Positions 1 through 7,335 of a stretch of DNA of 64,000 bases are shown piece by piece. Numbering within the stretch: position 1 is the first letter of the stretch; every line of letters starts with the position of its first letter. This DNA comes from JBAWWY01 sp037144355. GTDB lineage: Bacteria > Bacillota > Clostridia > Peptostreptococcales > Anaerovoracaceae. The translations under genes and the position numbers were made by a program. The notes beneath the pieces were generated by a model that saw only the letters and a list, made by a program, of their open reading frames with translations, was not told the origin of the DNA and did no database searches. The stretch is taken from assembly GCA_037144355.1 (NCBI GenBank), contig JBAWWY010000001.1:544574-608573 (forward strand). The letters run 5' to 3'.

Positions 1-659
1 ACAAGGCCAATAGGATATAGCGCAATAGTAACCATTGGCAGAATCATATGCCTGAAGGCATCCTGAAAAAGAGCAAGATTGCCAGTCAATAGGCTATCCA
101 ATAAAAGGAGTCCTGTAATATTCGGCATATTTCCCATGAGTGATGTTTCCAAACTCACTCTTCCCCCTAACGGCAGCACATTCAAGTAACTGTAAAAAAC
201 AAGTTGAAGAGCCAAAGCCATCCAAAATCCCGGCAATGATACAGCTCCAATGGAAAAGAATCTGCTTAAATGGTCCAATGGCCGATTCTTGTATTTGGCT
301 GAATATATCCCCAACGGAATGCCAATCATGAGTGCCAGCAATGTGGCCATCATAACCAATTCAACAGTTGCAGGTATGAATACCTTAAGATCATTTACCA
401 CAGGATTTCTGGTTCTTAAAGAATAACCCAGATTCCCTTTTGCCAAGTCTCCCACATATTTTACGAATTGTATCGGGTAGGACTTGTCAAGACCGAGCTC
501 AATTCTAGCAGCAGCAACTTGAGCAGGTGTAGCTCTAGCTCCCGCCCATTTTGCCGCAGGATCCGATGGAACAACCCGGGTAATTATAAAAGTAATGAGC
601 ACAACGCCCATTAAAACAATCAGGCTCAGCAATAATCTTCTTATAATATATTTCTTCAA
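1..659 (-). CDS. Peptide/nickel-type ABC transporter permease, DppB/OppB family (C-terminus cut by window edge)
   Basis: Inner-membrane permease of a dipeptide/oligopeptide ABC importer. The translation opens with a basic stretch (KKYIIRRLLLSL), a first membrane helix, the family sequence TRVVPSDPAA, and then GLDKSYPIQF, typical of DppB-like proteins. About 219 codons are present; the C-terminal third lies outside the window. I chose a TTG start at 659 because AAGG sits seven bases upstream. An ATG at 680 is in frame but has no Shine-Dalgarno. It lies downstream of the peptide-binding lipoprotein gene on the same strand, so the two probably form one operon with further permease and ATPase genes beyond the edge. 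Substrate is not certain; peptides or nickel are the usual choices. Confidence 0.88.
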   Translation of the reverse strand, partial: MKKYIIRRLLLSLIVLMGVVLITFIITRVVPSDPAAKWAGARATPAQVAAARIELGLDKSYPIQFVKYVGDLAKGNLGYSLRTRNPVVNDLKVFIPATVELVMMATLLALMIGIPLGIYSAKYKNRPLDHLSRFFSIGAVSLPGFWMALALQLVFYSYLNVLPLGGRVSLETSLMGNMPNITGLLLLDSLLTGNLALFQDAFRHMILPMVTIALYPIGL

Positions 660-787
660 TTTCCTACCTTCTTTCGGCATTATAATTTTCTATATGTAAA
701 TCTAACGAGTTTTCAACGTAATATATTTCAAGTCATAAAATTTTGTAGTATTTATCTAAACGTTCGATTAACAAGTATAAAACAAAC

Positions 788-825
788 GAGTTAGGACTTA
801 GAGAGGAGATCCCGAGTCCTAACTC
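788..825 (-). terminator. 11-bp perfect stem-loop between binding-protein and permease genes
   Basis: GAGTTAGGACT at 788-798 is exactly complementary to AGTCCTAACTC at 815-825, with a 16-base loop. Read on the minus strand it follows the binding-protein gene and is succeeded by GTTTGTTTT, a weak T-rich tail. It could be a partial terminator or an mRNA-stabilising hairpin that lets the binding protein be made in excess over the permease. The function is inferred. Confidence 0.6.
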
Positions 826-839
826 TTTGAATTTTCTAT

Positions 840-2414
840 CTATTCTTTATAAAAATCATAGAAGAATAATATATATGGGTATGCAGGGTTTTCGCTGAAG
901 TTTTTCAAGCTGTTGTTGATTGTATAAATGCTTTTTCCATCTGTTACGAATAAGGAAACTGCATCATCGGCAACAATTGTTCCTGCTTCTTTGTATAGTT
1001 CTGTTGCTTTGGCACGATCTACTCCACTTGTTTTGTCAGCTTCTTCGATTATTGCGTCAAGCTTTGGATTTGAATAGTATCCAAGGTTGAAGAATATGTC
1101 TTTTTCTGAATGATAAAGAGCATTGAACCAGCTAGCAGGTGTTACTACATCAGGCCACCAAGCTATAGATAAGAAGTCTTGTCTATCTTCTGGCTTTGGA
1201 CTTTTAGCAAGTTCCCACATTGAATCCCAAGGCATTCCTCGCAATTCAACTTTGATTCCCAATTTTTCGAGTTCTGATTTGTATAATTCTGCAGTCTTTT
1301 TCCTATCCTCAACTCCTGAGATATAGGTTATAAGCATGTCGAAACCACCATTAGGATATCCGGCTTCAGTTAACAATGCCTTCGCTTTTACAAGATCATA
1401 TTCGTAAAGAGGTTTGTCAAGTGCTCCCCACATGCCTTGTGGAATAGGTCCTGTTGGTCTTGTAGCATATCCCTGGGCAACATATTTTATAACATCATCA
1501 TATGGGAATGCATAACATAGAGCTTGTCTAACCAGCTTGTTGTCAAAAGGCTTAACCTGAGTATTGAAGAATCCGATTGTATTCGCATATGATGAGCTGG
1601 TATAAACTGTTACAACCTTGCTATCTTTTAATGCGATAAGATCTTCAACCTGAAGTGAATTAACGATATCCGCTTCTCCTGATTCAACCATCTGACGTCT
1701 TGAAGCGTTTTCTGCTACATTTTTAATAACGATTTTTTTGAGATGCTTTCCATCCCAACCGCCCCAGTAATTTTCATTTTGTGCAAGGATTACCTGATCT
1801 CCAGGAACCTGGCTTTCAAGCTTGTAAGGACCTGTTCCCGCTTCATTTCCAAGTTGGAACCAGTCTGTTCCTTGTTCTGCTTGTGCTGGTGACATGATAA
1901 ATGCGCTGTATCCACAGGCTGCAATCAAATCAAGAGCTGCAGGGTATTTAAGTGTGATGGTTATTGTATCTGGATCAACTACAGTTATGTCTTTTACTGG
2001 AGCCCAGATAAAAGATGCTCCCTTGTTCATATTCCTGTTTCTATCAAGGGAATATTTTACAGCAGCTGCATCCATTACAGTTCCATCATGGAACTTTACA
2101 TCTTTTCTCAAGTTGAATGTCCATGTAAGTCCATCCGCACTTTTTGAATAGTCGGTAGCTAAGATTGGTGTGAATTCATTTGTTTTTGGATCATACCTCA
2201 GAAGAGTTTCATAAAAGTTGTTTAATACAAGACTCTCTACCGAGTATGCAATGGATGGATCCCAGTCGATTACAGGGGCTGTATAGCTTCCCATAAACAA
2301 CAAATCGTTCTTTGCAGAGCTGCTTCCATTATTACCAGCACATCCGCTGAGTATAGTGGCAACAACCATAACGATTGCAAGAGTTAAAGCGATTTTTCTT
2401 TTGTTCAATAACAT
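840..2414 (-). CDS. Peptide ABC transporter substrate-binding lipoprotein (SBP_bac_5, DppA/OppA-like)
   Basis: Extracytoplasmic solute-binding protein that delivers oligopeptides, or a related ligand, to the permease encoded downstream. About 524 residues, the usual family size. The N-terminus is a lipoprotein signal (KRK, hydrophobic core, lipobox LSGC), so the mature protein would be lipid-anchored. Family features include LRKDVKFHDGTVMDA near residue 105 and the GTGPYKL segment near residue 195. The ATG at 2414 has GGAG eight bases upstream. An in-frame TTG at 2432 would place that Shine-Dalgarno inside the gene and is rejected. The stem-loop at 788-825 separates it from the permease. Confidence 0.93.
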   Translation of the reverse strand: MLLNKRKIALTLAIVMVVATILSGCAGNNGSSSAKNDLLFMGSYTAPVIDWDPSIAYSVESLVLNNFYETLLRYDPKTNEFTPILATDYSKSADGLTWTFNLRKDVKFHDGTVMDAAAVKYSLDRNRNMNKGASFIWAPVKDITVVDPDTITITLKYPAALDLIAACGYSAFIMSPAQAEQGTDWFQLGNEAGTGPYKLESQVPGDQVILAQNENYWGGWDGKHLKKIVIKNVAENASRRQMVESGEADIVNSLQVEDLIALKDSKVVTVYTSSSYANTIGFFNTQVKPFDNKLVRQALCYAFPYDDVIKYVAQGYATRPTGPIPQGMWGALDKPLYEYDLVKAKALLTEAGYPNGGFDMLITYISGVEDRKKTAELYKSELEKLGIKVELRGMPWDSMWELAKSPKPEDRQDFLSIAWWPDVVTPASWFNALYHSEKDIFFNLGYYSNPKLDAIIEEADKTSGVDRAKATELYKEAGTIVADDAVSLFVTDGKSIYTINNSLKNFSENPAYPYILFFYDFYKE

Positions 2415-2524
2415 TAATTTTTCTCCTTTCAAAATGTTTTTATATTTTATATTGTCCGTTATTATCTTTTATTGTATTATTATTTCGCATCTTGTCAATG
2501 ATTATTTTTTAATTTTCTGACAAT

Positions 2525-2550
2525 AAAAAAGTTGAGCCGCAGCCCAACTT
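2525..2550 (-). terminator. Rho-independent terminator of the sodium:solute symporter gene
   Basis: On the minus strand AAGTTGGGCTGCGGCTCAACTT folds as a hairpin (AAGTTG/CAACTT plus an inner GC pair) and runs directly into a T tract. It lies 38 bases after the symporter stop codon. Confidence 0.75.
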
Positions 2551-2587
2551 AAAGTCGATATTTTCTATCTTTGTTGTTTTACAAATT

Positions 2588-4051
2588 TTATCTCGGAATA
2601 TTTTTTATATCCTTAAATCTATCGGAAAAATAATAAGTTTTATCAATGTCTGCCTTTTCAGCAGGCATGCTGAAATTTTGGAAGAATAGAGCTAAGGATA
2701 AATTTGCAACTAGGCTTAGAGCCATTGAATTGCCATAAGAGAAATCAAACAAATAAACCAGTATGAAGAAACTTGTTCCTCCACCAATCATTCCCGCAAT
2801 TATTCCAATACTGTTCATGGTTTTCGAAAACCAGACCAATAGGTACGGTACCGCCAAAATTGATCCGCCTAGGAATGCTCCAAAAATATAGAGATCGAAT
2901 ATATCATAGATAAGGACACTGGCTCCAAGACTTAGAAAACCAACAAATATTATCAGAAGGCTTATCACTAAGACAAGTTCCCTTTCGGAGGCATCATTCT
3001 TGAAAATCTTTTTATAAATATCCTGCGTCAGTGAAAGCCCAGAGGTAAGCAGGTACGTATTGCATGTTGAAACAGCCGCGGATATTATGGTCAATAGTAT
3101 AATAATTGTGGCGGCAGGTGGCAAGGATAATATAAAGTCGCTCAAGGCAACTGGAAAAGCTGTGAAACTAGGGAAAATTATCTTGCTGAATACTCCTATA
3201 TAACAAGGGAAAAGAATCCAGATCATAGCAGCTCCAATTGGTGCCAAATACCCCCAAAATGCAACCTTTTCAGACTTCGCTGAAATAATCCTCTGCCATG
3301 TCGCCTGATCCTCCATGAGAAAAAACAAACCTGGAGCTATAAGAAATATAATTACTTCCTTCAGTTTTCCAGTGCTTCCAAAAATACTTAAATACTGTCC
3401 TCCACCGATTTTGTCATAGAAATCGAAAATATGATTTAATCCGCCAGCATATTTAACAACGTAGATAAGAAGCAGAGGCAATCCTATAAACTGGAATAAG
3501 CCTTGTATTATATTTGTTCCCGCACTTCCCCACATTCCGCTAAGTGCGGTATAGGATATAATGAAAATTGCAGTAATTGTCAAAGCAAAGTAAAAATCCA
3601 CCCTTAGGGAGAGGGAAACAAAAAAAGCAATAGTGGAGAATTGCGCTCCCACAATTGTTACGTTGCGAGATACGATGGATAAAGCTACCAGTATTCTAAT
3701 TATTTTTTCATGTGTTGGAAATCTCAGCGAAAAGAAATCACCAATAGTATAAACATTCAATTTTCTGATTCTAGTTAAAAAAATAGGGGCAGCCAAAGCT
3801 CCCATAATATAAGCGACGCCAATAACCCAATATTGGTAGATTCCCCATTTGAAAGTCATTCCAGCCAAGCCGACTATGGTCGCGCCACTGATCCATGTGG
3901 AAAAATAAGTGAAAAATGTAAATGTAAGACCAAGAGAGCGACTCGCAACTGCGAATTCATCAAATGAACTGATTGATTTTTTGATGAAAATACCGCTTAC
4001 AAAAAAAATAACAAGAATATAAAGAACAATCCAAAAGTAATATGGGAAAAT
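2588..4051 (-). CDS. Sodium:solute symporter family protein, probable ATT start codon
   Basis: Multi-helix secondary transporter of the SSS family that couples sodium entry to uptake of an unidentified solute. About 487 residues from the proposed start, normal for the family. The family N-terminus is present: a first helix, the loop SSFDEFAVASRSLG, then TFFTYFSTWISGATIVGLAG. This part has no in-frame ATG, GTG or TTG. The first conventional candidate is a TTG at 3868, which would remove the first helix. An ATT at 4051 is preceded by GGAGG at 4064-4060 with 8-base spacing, so I place the start there. The 31-base gap to the upstream HTH gene suggests co-transcription. Confidence 0.82.
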   Translation of the reverse strand: MFPYYFWIVLYILVIFFVSGIFIKKSISSFDEFAVASRSLGLTFTFFTYFSTWISGATIVGLAGMTFKWGIYQYWVIGVAYIMGALAAPIFLTRIRKLNVYTIGDFFSLRFPTHEKIIRILVALSIVSRNVTIVGAQFSTIAFFVSLSLRVDFYFALTITAIFIISYTALSGMWGSAGTNIIQGLFQFIGLPLLLIYVVKYAGGLNHIFDFYDKIGGGQYLSIFGSTGKLKEVIIFLIAPGLFFLMEDQATWQRIISAKSEKVAFWGYLAPIGAAMIWILFPCYIGVFSKIIFPSFTAFPVALSDFILSLPPAATIIILLTIISAAVSTCNTYLLTSGLSLTQDIYKKIFKNDASERELVLVISLLIIFVGFLSLGASVLIYDIFDLYIFGAFLGGSILAVPYLLVWFSKTMNSIGIIAGMIGGGTSFFILVYLFDFSYGNSMALSLVANLSLALFFQNFSMPAEKADIDKTYYFSDRFKDIKNIPR

Positions 4052-4081
4052 ACCTATCGCCTCCGTTATCTCAAATCGCCG

Positions 4082-4276
4082 TTATTTTTTGCTGCTATCG
4101 TTGGAGACTGTGTGACTTTCAACCCATTCGACTACTTCTGCATCTTTAAAACGAATTGTCTTGCCCAACTTGATAAAGGGCATACCCATTTCCTTGAATT
4201 TGTAAACTGTTGATCTCGCAACTTTAAGCATTTCTGCCACGTCTTCTATTGTAAGATATGAGAATTCTTTTGCCAT
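4082..4276 (-). CDS. Small excisionase-family (HTH_17) DNA-binding protein
   Basis: A 64-residue MerR-like winged-helix protein. The sequence LTIEDVAEMLKVARSTVYKFKE followed by MPFIKLGKTIRFKDAEVVEWVE is the standard layout of the excisionase-type HTH_17 family. AAGG seven bases before the ATG supports the start. It ends just upstream of the symporter gene in the same frame, and the two likely share a transcript, so it may regulate symporter expression. No integrase or att-like sequence is nearby, so there is no reason to call it a phage excisionase. Confidence 0.85.
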   Translation of the reverse strand: MAKEFSYLTIEDVAEMLKVARSTVYKFKEMGMPFIKLGKTIRFKDAEVVEWVESHTVSNDSSKK

Positions 4277-4437
4277 TTCAAAACACCTTCTATTTGAATT
4301 TTTACCTCGATTATGCTAAAATACTTGTTAATATATACATTATTGTATTTTAACATATTATATCATGTTTTATCTTTTGTGAAGCAGTAATTTTATTTTG
4401 TTGAAAAATACTTGAATCCATTGGGGTAATGCTGTCT

Positions 4438-5709
4438 ATGAATAAGTTGAAAATAATATTGATTGTTGTAGTCTGTGCAAGCTTGCTAGCAGGATTATTA
4501 TACATCGTTAACACTAAAAGTAAAATCCCAGCTTTTATCGGCTCTCCCATAAAAATAGGCCTTATTGGTCCTTGGACTGGTTCTAGCGCACAAAATGGCT
4601 TAAGTATGAAAAAAGGTGCTGAACTTGCTGTTGAAAATATCAACAATACTGGCGGCGTGAATGGCAGAGAGTTATTGCTTCTGGAATATGATGACAAAGG
4701 TTCTCCAAGTGAATGTCTTGCCGGCATAAAACAGTTGGCCGTAGCAGATGGAGTTACTGCAATAATTGGTCCCTTCAACAGTTCCTGTGCAATGGCAATA
4801 ATGGATCTTGTTGATATTTTGGAAGTTCCATTGATTACACCTGTTGCCATGTCGGATGAAATCAACCTTAAGGACGATTACATCTTTAGAAATACCCTTG
4901 GGATAAGGGAAGCCGACAACAAGACAAATGCCTTCTCGGATTTTGCAAACGGAAAGTACATAATGCTGGATGGATTTGGTGGCAAGTCAATAGGGATATT
5001 GTGGCAGAACGATGTCTGGGGCTACCAGATGCAAACCACTGTGGTGAATGATTTGAAAAAGATAAAAAAGCTTGATGCTCTTACCTTCAGCGAGCCATTC
5101 GAACTGGGCCAGACTGATTTTAGCAAGATATATAAGGAATATGGGGCAAATCTGCCAGATGTCATCTACGTAGTGGCATTGAACAAGGAAGCAATCCAGA
5201 TTGTCAGCCAGGGAAGAAAAGCTGGTTTTCAAGGTCTCTATTATGGAGAAGGTGGTTTCAACATAGATAGCTTCGACAAGGAGCTCGGTGAATTGGCAAA
5301 TGGTTGCCTTTTTTCCACACAGTGGCACCCATCTTTTTCTACTCCCATGTCTGACCTTTTTATGAAACTATACACAGAGAAGTATGACGATATTCCTGAT
5401 ATGTTTGCTGCTATAAGCTATGAAGCAATGTATATACTGGACAATAGCTTGGTCAAAACTTCCGATTTATATGGCAGAGACAATTATACCAAATATTTGC
5501 GTGACTCCCTTGCAATGACAAGAAACTTTAGCGGAGTTACCGGCAATATAACTTTTGACAATCTAGGTCAATGTGACAGGCCTGTATTTATAATGCAAAA
5601 GAGATGGTCTGGCCATGAGATTCAATCCGTAATAATTTATCCCAAGAAGTATTCCCAGAGTGATTCAATTCTAACTTTCAATTTTGAAAAAATGTTTGAG
5701 CAAAATTAG
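4438..5709 (+). CDS. Branched-chain amino acid-type ABC substrate-binding protein (Peripla_BP_6, LivJ-like)
   Basis: Type I periplasmic-binding-fold protein of about 423 residues. The N-terminal helix (LKIILIVVVCASLLAGLLYIV) looks like a membrane anchor rather than a clean lipobox. The mature part starts with IKIGLIGPWTGSSA and continues GAELAVENINNTGGVNGRE, both typical of the LivJ/urea/amide-binding family. GPFNSSCAMAI and PLITPVAMSDE follow at the expected spacing. No permease or ATPase gene is adjacent, so it is either an orphan binding protein or a sensory input protein. ATG 4438 is preferred to the in-frame ATG at 4429 on spacing from GGGG. Its end overlaps the convergent gene by four bases. 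Confidence 0.85.
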   Translation: MNKLKIILIVVVCASLLAGLLYIVNTKSKIPAFIGSPIKIGLIGPWTGSSAQNGLSMKKGAELAVENINNTGGVNGRELLLLEYDDKGSPSECLAGIKQLAVADGVTAIIGPFNSSCAMAIMDLVDILEVPLITPVAMSDEINLKDDYIFRNTLGIREADNKTNAFSDFANGKYIMLDGFGGKSIGILWQNDVWGYQMQTTVVNDLKKIKKLDALTFSEPFELGQTDFSKIYKEYGANLPDVIYVVALNKEAIQIVSQGRKAGFQGLYYGEGGFNIDSFDKELGELANGCLFSTQWHPSFSTPMSDLFMKLYTEKYDDIPDMFAAISYEAMYILDNSLVKTSDLYGRDNYTKYLRDSLAMTRNFSGVTGNITFDNLGQCDRPVFIMQKRWSGHEIQSVIIYPKKYSQSDSILTFNFEKMFEQN

Positions 5710-6695
5710 AATCCCTTGTTCTCGATTCCAGCCATATAGCCAAAATCATCATATATGTCGCCACTTTTCTTGTCTAAAAAGAAAATTTTCGTCTCCCCTG
5801 AGACTTCCTCTTTAATAATATCCTGCATCTTCCCAGATTTTGGTGCGATAAGCTCCGCAACATAACCAATATAAGCTTCAATTTTAAGTTTTGCTTCAAC
5901 ATTTTCGAAAACCAATACTATTTTTTCGCTTGAAACACTTTCTATCTTCAGATTGCTGTTATTGTAGGTTGCGAATCTATATTCTTTGCCTTCATGGATA
6001 AAATTGCAGATAAACCCAAGGAAGCTCATCCCAAGAAAGGGTATATCCGCTACTGAGCAAAAGATACTGGTCCCCGCATCATTGAAATTATTGCATTGAA
6101 TCCAGATATATTTCTTTGGGAACGATGTGCCCCAATCTTTTTCAATATATCCCCTGCCGTTTTTTATTTCTATTTCACTCTCATTGATTTTCAAGGTTCC
6201 ATGTGCAGAATGGCTCATGCTGACTATCCCGTGATAACATTCCATCATTGGAAAATAAGCAAAAAAGCCCATTATATTGGGCATTGCTAGTTTCATTCTT
6301 ATCTTTGTCAGTTCTCCGAGTTCAAAATCGGCTTTTATATTTATTTCTGTTCCATTTTTCAGATTCTTATCAGTCATGGAGATATGTATCTTGGATTGGG
6401 CAAAGCTATTTTCTCCAATTTGTAAAAGGAATGGACTGTCTTGGAATTTGAATGCATCCAATGTAAATCTTATATATCCGCTTTCAGTTTTTTTCGTTCC
6501 ATTTTCATTTTCAGTCACAAAAATATATTGAACAAAGCAATGGGCATCTCCATCATTCAAGCTTATTCCCGGAATAAAGCTGGCAACTCTTCCATTTTCC
6601 ATGGAAGATATCTTATAATACCAGCCTTCGAAATAATTCCTTTTTTTTATATTCCCCTGAAATATTATCGGGTTTCTGATTTTATCTACTTGCAT
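5706..6695 (-). CDS. Tocopherol cyclase-like family protein
   Basis: A 329-residue protein with the signatures of the tocopherol cyclase-like family (PF14249): YFEGWYYK at residues 21-28, and GYIEKDWGTSFP followed by WIQ in the middle. In plants this fold cyclises prenylquinols; bacterial members have no assigned substrate, so the function here is open. No signal peptide is visible. The start lies inside the end of the DUF523-like gene (10-base overlap), so the two are translationally coupled and may act together. No clear Shine-Dalgarno precedes it, which fits coupling. Confidence 0.8.
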   Translation of the reverse strand: MQVDKIRNPIIFQGNIKKRNYFEGWYYKISSMENGRVASFIPGISLNDGDAHCFVQYIFVTENENGTKKTESGYIRFTLDAFKFQDSPFLLQIGENSFAQSKIHISMTDKNLKNGTEINIKADFELGELTKIRMKLAMPNIMGFFAYFPMMECYHGIVSMSHSAHGTLKINESEIEIKNGRGYIEKDWGTSFPKKYIWIQCNNFNDAGTSIFCSVADIPFLGMSFLGFICNFIHEGKEYRFATYNNSNLKIESVSSEKIVLVFENVEAKLKIEAYIGYVAELIAPKSGKMQDIIKEEVSGETKIFFLDKKSGDIYDDFGYMAGIENKGF

Positions 6696-7267
6696 AAGTC
6701 ATCTATAAAAGCTTCAAACTCAGCAATAATTTCTTCCAATGGTTTTGAGACTTCATCCAGGTTTAACCCATACATTGGAGGCATTGCAACATTTCTCGCA
6801 AGAATTTCCTTACCAAGCTCTTCAATATATACTCCTGCGCCTTGGACCAAAGTCCCGTCGTTATCCACCTCTTTTGGTCTGCCTCCCCAGTCTTCCGACC
6901 AGCTTGTCAAGGTAACACCGCATGTAGGTGATCCGTTGCTGCTTAATATTGCTACTGTCTCATACCCAGCCTTTTGATAATTTTCCATATAGTCAACCAT
7001 CTGTTTTGCCAAGCCTCTGCAAAATTCCCTGAAGCCGGCATTGTCATAAAGATTCTTTGTACACCACCATCTGTCTATTCCCAAATAGAGAGTTTCAGGA
7101 CATGGCATCTGCATAATTCCCAAATCGTATTTATAGATTGCATCCACTACTTCCTTGCATAAGCCTGGATACCTGGCAAATTCCTTTACTTTGTTGTTTG
7201 AATTCAAAAGACAGTTTGATACGAAAATTATCTTCTTGCTTCTTGCATCTTCCTTATGTGCGGACAT
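6686..7267 (-). CDS. DUF523/TudS-like cysteine-motif protein
   Basis: A 193-residue protein resembling the DUF523 group, which includes the thiouracil desulfurase TudS. Visible motifs are VSNCLLNSNNKVKEFARYPG near the start, MPCPETLYLG, and GSPTCG, which together give three conserved cysteines that in TudS bind a [4Fe-4S] cluster. It differs from the standard family in the central part, so substrate is not assigned. AAGGGGG lies upstream of the ATG. The gene overlaps the tocopherol-cyclase-like gene by ten bases. Confidence 0.72.
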   Translation of the reverse strand: MSAHKEDARSKKIIFVSNCLLNSNNKVKEFARYPGLCKEVVDAIYKYDLGIMQMPCPETLYLGIDRWWCTKNLYDNAGFREFCRGLAKQMVDYMENYQKAGYETVAILSSNGSPTCGVTLTSWSEDWGGRPKEVDNDGTLVQGAGVYIEELGKEILARNVAMPPMYGLNLDEVSKPLEEIIAEFEAFIDDLCK

Positions 7268-7335
7268 TTTAGCACCCCCTTAATTATAAATAAATTGTTT
7301 ATGACATATCACTTCTAAAATCCAGTTGCGTTTCC

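Noticed and set aside
3868..4276. Symporter as a read-through fusion to the HTH gene (both are in the same frame, separated by one TAA)
   Set aside because: The symporter N-terminus begins a normal family protein just after a GGAGG site, and the HTH protein is complete. Fusion of a cytoplasmic HTH to this transporter is not known.
4082..4276. Excisionase-family HTH as a sign of prophage or integrative element
   Set aside because: No integrase, att repeats or phage genes were seen; the family is also used by normal regulators.
4350..4865. Long open frame on the minus strand opposite the LivJ-like gene
   Set aside because: It overlaps a clear coding gene and has no family-like sequence or ribosome site.
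6441..6977. 178-codon plus-strand frame across the tocopherol-cyclase-like and DUF523-like genes
   Set aside because: Both minus-strand genes are supported by family motifs, so this is a shadow.
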